Part shown: piece by piece, positions 5,783 to 7,448 of the stretch
Layout of the letters: the number at the start of each line of letters is the position of its first letter
Position numbering within the stretch: the first letter of the stretch is position 1
Source of the DNA: Actinomycetota bacterium
Lineage (GTDB): Bacteria; Actinomycetota; Acidimicrobiia; IMCC26256; PALSA-610
NCBI GenBank assembly: GCA_005779345.1
Contig: SXJQ01000020.1
Location: forward strand, 1-7,448
Length of the DNA stretch: 7,448 nucleotides
Direction of reading: 5' to 3'
The notes under the pieces: model-generated
Databases searched by the model: none
Told to the model about the DNA's origin: nothing
What the model saw: only the letters and a program-made list of their open reading frames with translations
Made by a program: the position numbers and the translations under genes

Positions 5783-5821
5783 AATAAATCGTTTGACGCT
5801 CCTGACGTGGCATGATTCCAT
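5783..5821 (+). promoter_or_regulatory. Candidate WhiB7-type promoter for the whiB leader
   Basis: The AT-rich box AATAAAT (5783-5789), striking in this GC-rich region, is followed by exactly 3 bp and then TTGACG (5793-5798), a near-perfect -35. A spacer of 17 bp leads to TTCCAT (5816-5821), preceded by TG at 5813-5814 as in an extended -10. TTCCAT is a poor -10 (no A at position 2), the weak point of the call. An AT-rich box 3 bp before a TTGnnn -35 is the known signature of promoters activated by AT-hook-bearing WhiB7. Transcription would begin near 5828 and leave a leader of nearly 490 nt before whiB. The short inverted repeat GCATG-N4-CATGC (5810-5823) overlaps the -10. Confidence 0.5.
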
Positions 5822-5832
5822 GCAGGTGGCCC

Positions 5833-5848
5833 TGCGGAAGTGTCCGCA
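5833..5848 (+). other. Small hairpin near the 5' end of the proposed whiB leader
   Basis: TGCGGA (5833-5838) pairs perfectly with TCCGCA (5843-5848) around the loop AGTG. It would lie within about 10 nt of the predicted transcript 5' end, where a hairpin could stabilise the RNA. From here to 5915 I see no other strong signal; the reading frame of the 54-codon ORF is open upstream, including an ATG at 5820 without a ribosome-binding site. Confidence 0.35.
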
Positions 5849-5927
5849 CGCGCCGATCAGCACCAGATCGAGCCACACCGAACTCGCAGATCCGAGCGCC
5901 GGGCGACCGGACGACCAGGAGCCACCG

Positions 5928-6092
5928 ATGACCGCACGCACCTTCCAGCACCAGGGCATGGCCCCGGCACTGGTCGGCGCGCGCGCCGCGGTGCGCCCGA
6001 TGGCCTGCCACGCCACGCCGGACTTCGGCTGGTCGTACGACGTCATCAATGGCCTCGGTTCGACCGCCAAGCCCGGCGCCCCGCCCGGCTGA
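5928..6092 (+). CDS. Small ORF (54 aa) in the whiB leader, possible upstream regulatory ORF
   Basis: 54 residues; no family recognised. The ATG is preceded by AGGAG (5917-5921) at a 6-nt spacing, one of the best ribosome-binding sites in the window, which argues that it is translated. The peptide has a basic, Ala/Met-rich first half (residues about 1-27), then ACHATPDFGWSYDVINGLG and a Pro/Gly tail KPGAPPG at the stop codon. It has no membrane segment or signal peptide. PPG is a known ribosome-slowing, EF-P-dependent motif, and its codons overlap a stretch that can pair with the 5' arm of the terminator 46 nt downstream. It may therefore be a sensing leader ORF rather than a gene for a useful protein. 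An independent small protein ended by that terminator is the alternative. Confidence 0.6.
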   Translation: MTARTFQHQGMAPALVGARAAVRPMACHATPDFGWSYDVINGLGSTAKPGAPPG

Positions 6093-6101
6093 CCTCGAGT
6101 C

Positions 6102-6127
6102 GGCGACGCAGCCACCGCTGCGCCGCC
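6102..6127 (+). other. Pre-terminator hairpin in the whiB leader
   Basis: GGCGACGCAG (6102-6111) pairs with CTGCGCCGCC (6118-6127): nine pairs with a single A-C mismatch, and a tenth pair (6112-6117) closes a 4-nt loop. It starts 10 nt after the 54-codon ORF stop and ends 10 nt before the terminator. Its 3' arm (6122-6127, GCCGCC) could instead pair with GGCGGC in the terminator 3' arm (6157-6162), so it may exchange with the terminator. Confidence 0.45.
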
Positions 6128-6137
6128 CAGTCTCTCG

Positions 6138-6175
6138 AAGGGCCGCCGGGGCAACCGGCGGCCCTTCTGCGTTTT
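6138..6175 (+). terminator. Strong intrinsic terminator between the 54-aa ORF and whiB
   Basis: A perfect 12-bp stem, AAGGGCCGCCGG (6138-6149) with CCGGCGGCCCTT (6155-6166), closes a 5-nt GGCAA loop and is followed by CTGCGTTTT with four Ts at 6172-6175. This is the only convincing Rho-independent terminator in the window. It stands 140 nt before whiB, and no good promoter is visible between it and whiB, so at least part of whiB transcription may have to pass it. That makes it a candidate attenuator. Confidence 0.8.
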
Positions 6176-6187
6176 CCGGACCAATCC

Positions 6188-6202
6188 GGGGCAGGAGGCC
6201 CC
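6188..6202 (+). promoter_or_regulatory. Hairpin presenting the Shine-Dalgarno of the 26-aa ORF
   Basis: GGGGC (6188-6192) pairs with GCCCC (6198-6202), leaving AGGAG in the loop. AGGAGG (6193-6198) is a full Shine-Dalgarno, 9 nt before the ATG at 6208. A competing hairpin, CCGGA-CCAA-TCCGG (6176-6189), shares two bases with it. Confidence 0.45.
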
Positions 6203-6207
6203 TCCAC

Positions 6208-6288
6208 ATGCAGACACCGACCCGCACCACACCCAAGCGCACCACGCCGAAGCAACGGCACGAGTACCGCCACCGATGTAGCCGCTGA
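6208..6288 (+). CDS. Tiny ORF (26 aa), Arg/Thr/Pro/Lys-rich, before whiB
   Basis: 26 residues of unknown function, strongly basic, including two copies of RTTPK in tandem followed by a His/Arg-rich end with one Cys. A full AGGAGG lies 9 nt upstream. The two 15-nt repeat units differ at two bases, both third codon positions that keep the amino acid, which hints at selection on the peptide. It ends 27 nt before the whiB ATG, so it could be a second leader peptide or a small co-expressed protein. It is too short for coding statistics, hence the moderate confidence. Confidence 0.4.
   Translation: MQTPTRTTPKRTTPKQRHEYRHRCSR
6223..6252 (+). repeat. Tandem 15-nt direct repeat encoding (RTTPK)2
   Basis: Two adjacent copies (6223-6237 and 6238-6252) of CGCACCACnCCnAAG match at 13 of 15 positions; the two differences are silent in the 26-aa ORF frame. 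Confidence 0.75.
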
Positions 6289-6315
6289 CCGACCATCACT
6301 CCGAGGAGAACGACG

Positions 6316-6675
6316 ATGTTCGCCCTGCAAGCCACCGACCTCCGAAGCGACCAGGCAACCGACTGGGACCTCGCGCGCTGCAACGACGGCAGCGGCGCGC
6401 TCGCGGAGCTGTTCTTCTCGGAATCCATCGACGACATCAACACCGCGAAGGCGTTCTGTCACGAGTGCCTGCTCGTCGACGCCTGCCTCGAGGGCGCCGT
6501 CGATCGCGGTGAGCCGTGGGGTGTCTGGGGAGGCGAGCTGTTCTGGAACGGCAAGATCCTCCCCTACAAGCGCAAGCGCGGCCGCCCGCCCAAGGTGCGT
6601 CCGGCGGCCGAACTCGAGGCGATCGAGCGGTATCGGGAGCGCTTCGGCGACCAGGCGGTGGAGGCGATCGCCTGA
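6316..6675 (+). CDS. whiB: WhiB-family Fe-S transcription factor with AT-hook (WhiB7-like)
   Basis: 119 residues. WhiB (Wbl) proteins are actinobacterial [4Fe-4S] regulators that bind the sigma-A region 4 of RNA polymerase. The four cluster cysteines are Cys22, Cys48, Cys51 and Cys57 (C-x25-C-x2-C-x5-C), followed by the beta-turn GVWGG (69-73) with EPW before it. After that comes a basic tail with the AT-hook KRKRGRPPK (85-93) that binds the minor groove of AT-rich DNA, then a charged helix to the C-terminus. The AT-hook is the hallmark of WhiB7/WblC, the antibiotic-stress activator, but other Wbl proteins from this class may also carry RGRP, so orthology is not certain. The ATG is supported by GAGGAG (6303-6308), spacing 7 nt. 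The unusual upstream leader and the AT-rich box by its candidate promoter suggest autoregulation and attenuation. Confidence 0.93.
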   Translation: MFALQATDLRSDQATDWDLARCNDGSGALAELFFSESIDDINTAKAFCHECLLVDACLEGAVDRGEPWGVWGGELFWNGKILPYKRKRGRPPKVRPAAELEAIERYRERFGDQAVEAIA

Positions 6676-6712
6676 CCGCCGCGGGACCACGTTCGAGCCG
6701 GCCGAAACACAC

Positions 6713-6780
6713 GGTCGAGGGTGACGAAGCGAGCCGGGTGGGTTCCCCCGCCCACCCGGCTCCGATGCGAGCCCTCGACT
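6713..6780 (+). other. Large bipartite stem-loop after whiB
   Basis: An inner perfect 12-bp stem, GAGCCGGGTGGG (6731-6742) with CCCACCCGGCTC (6751-6762), has an 8-nt loop. An outer stem pairs GTCGAGGG (6714-6721) with CCCTCGAC (6772-6779), with G-U pairs at both ends. An 8 x 8 internal loop separates the stems. It lies 38 nt after the whiB stop and 48 nt before the aqpZ -10. With no T-run it is not a standard intrinsic terminator; it may be a 3'-end stabiliser, a Rho-independent L-shaped terminator of the actinobacterial kind, or a structured RNA. Confidence 0.55.
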
Positions 6781-6802
6781 GCGGCACGGCCGAATGTGGG
6801 AT

Positions 6803-6833
6803 CCGCGGTAACCCGCGGCGCGGTTCGTAGTCT
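6803..6833 (+). promoter_or_regulatory. aqpZ promoter with palindrome in the -35 region
   Basis: TAGTCT (6828-6833) fits the TAnnnT -10. Transcription would begin near 6840, giving a leader of about 34 nt with a ribosome-binding site, GAAAGGGGG (6860-6868), 5 nt before the GTG. No canonical -35 is seen; its place is taken by the inverted repeat CCGCGG-N4-CCGCGG (6803-6818), a possible operator. Confidence 0.45.
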
Positions 6834-6873
6834 GACCAGCGGGGCGGAGACCCACCTGTGAAAGGGGGCATCC

Positions 6874-7448
6874 GTGCCCGATACCCGTCGTCTCGCCGCC
6901 GAGTTGCTCGGCACCTTCTGGCTCGTCCTCGGCGGCTGCGGGAGTGCGGTGCTCGCGGCCAACTTCCTGCCCGACACCAACCTCGGCATCGGCCTGCTCG
7001 GTGTTTCGCTCGCGTTCGGTCTCACCGTGCTCACCGGCGCGTATGCATTCGGCGCGATCTCGGGAGGCCATTTCAATCCGGCCGTGACGATCGGTCTGGT
7101 CGTCGCCAAGCGCTTCGACGTCAAGGATGCGGCCGGCTACATCGTTGCCCAGGTCGTGGGCGCGATCGGTGGAGCCGCGACCTTGCTCGTGATCGCGGGT
7201 GGTCTCGATGGCTTCGAAGCCGACTCGGGTCCGCTGTCGTTCGCGCAGAACGGATGGGGCGACGAGGCGACCGGCTACAGCCTCGCTGCCGCGCTCGTCA
7301 CCGAGATCGTGATGACGGCCTTCTTCTTGTTCGTCATTGTCATGGTCACCCGCAAGAGCGCTACCCCAGGGTTCGCCCCCGTCGCGATCGGCCTCTGCCT
7401 CACCCTCATCCACCTGATCTCGATCCCCGTCACCAACACGTCGGTCAA
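6874..7448 (+). CDS. aqpZ: Aquaporin Z (water channel), 3' end cut by window
   Basis: A tetrameric inner-membrane water channel of the MIP family; 191 residues are visible. TM1 starts at AAELLGTFWLVLGGCGSAVL (residues 8-27), and the first NPA loop is ISGGHFNPAV (62-71). Later blocks are YIVAQVVGAIGG, SLAAALVTEIVMTAFFLFVI and GLCLTLIHLISIPVTNTSV, after which the window ends inside the codon of the second NPA asparagine. Selectivity-filter residues match E. coli AqpZ: Phe48 (F43), His180 (H174) and Thr189 (T183); the fourth, Arg189 of E. coli, lies beyond the window. This pattern favours water over glycerol. The GTG start is supported by the GGGGG-rich ribosome-binding site 5 nt upstream and by the usual short N-terminus. 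No overlapping neighbour is seen upstream, so it is transcribed from its own promoter. Confidence 0.95.
   Translation, partial: MPDTRRLAAELLGTFWLVLGGCGSAVLAANFLPDTNLGIGLLGVSLAFGLTVLTGAYAFGAISGGHFNPAVTIGLVVAKRFDVKDAAGYIVAQVVGAIGGAATLLVIAGGLDGFEADSGPLSFAQNGWGDEATGYSLAAALVTEIVMTAFFLFVIVMVTRKSATPGFAPVAIGLCLTLIHLISIPVTNTSV

Noticed and set aside
5759..5790. Alternative promoter TTGCGG with AATAAA as -10
   Set aside because: The spacer of 18 bp is possible, but AATAAA lacks the first and last T of TAnnnT. The AT-rich box fits better as an upstream element of TTGACG.
5793..5927. Longer N-terminus for the 54-aa ORF, from TTG 5793 or ATG 5820
   Set aside because: Neither has a ribosome-binding site, and the first overlaps the proposed -35. 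The ATG at 5928 has AGGAG at ideal spacing. An ATG-5820 leaderless start is not fully excluded.
4749..6443. 564-codon open frame on the - strand across the IMPase pair and the whiB leader
   Set aside because: No family motif; it runs through three features with clear + strand signals and is explained by the lack of stop codons in high-GC DNA.
6046..7413. 455-codon open frame on the - strand opposite whiB and aqpZ
   Set aside because: It shadows two certain genes and has no recognisable domain.
1..7448. CRISPR array, tRNA/rRNA, insertion sequence or phage genes
   Set aside because: No regularly spaced repeats, cloverleaf, transposase or terminal inverted repeats were seen. The only tandem repeat is the 2 x 15 nt unit at 6223-6252.

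Overview
The window is high-GC DNA, gene-dense and mostly on the + strand. A WhiB-family Fe-S regulator, found essentially only in Actinobacteria, sets the phylum. The gene content, the frequent GTG starts and the many apparently leaderless genes would fit an Acidimicrobiia-like lineage (Ilumatobacter/Iamia relatives). That finer placement is an inference.

Layout. (1) Bases 1-337 hold the C-terminal end of an EAL (c-di-GMP phosphodiesterase) domain protein. (2) A 12-TM MFS exporter (402-1682) runs tail-to-tail into a small zinc-binding DUF971 gene on the - strand (1518-1889), and the two overlap by 165 bp. (3) Only 43 bp separate the DUF971 start from a divergent + strand run. That run is a pterin-4a-carbinolamine dehydratase (PCD), a membrane-anchored protein of unknown function, MobA (molybdenum cofactor guanylyltransferase) and FdhD (sulfur carrier for formate dehydrogenase). 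Together this looks like a molybdenum-cofactor/formate-dehydrogenase maturation group. (4) Two tandem inositol-monophosphatase-family genes (4162-4920 and 4917-5717) overlap by ATGA. (5) Bases 5718-6315 form a long structured region in front of the whiB gene (6316-6675). It holds a candidate promoter with an AT-rich box, a 54-codon ORF with a strong Shine-Dalgarno, a hairpin, a strong intrinsic terminator, and a 26-codon ORF whose Shine-Dalgarno sits in a hairpin loop. (6) After a large bipartite stem-loop, an aquaporin Z gene starts at 6874 and is cut by the window end just before its second NPA motif.

Two themes stand out. First, five genes that begin a transcription unit have a (T/G)AGnnT hexamer 5-7 nt before the start codon and no Shine-Dalgarno, as expected for leaderless mRNAs. 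The whiB-leader ORFs, whiB and aqpZ instead have good ribosome-binding sites. Second, the whiB gene encodes a C-terminal AT-hook (RGRPPK), and its leader resembles the known whiB7/wblC arrangement: an AT-rich box 3 bp upstream of a TTG-type -35, then an upstream ORF and an intrinsic terminator. I propose that this is an autoregulated, translation-sensing attenuator for a WhiB7-like antibiotic-stress regulator. This is the most interesting system in the window. It rests on sequence reading only; no folding or database search was run.
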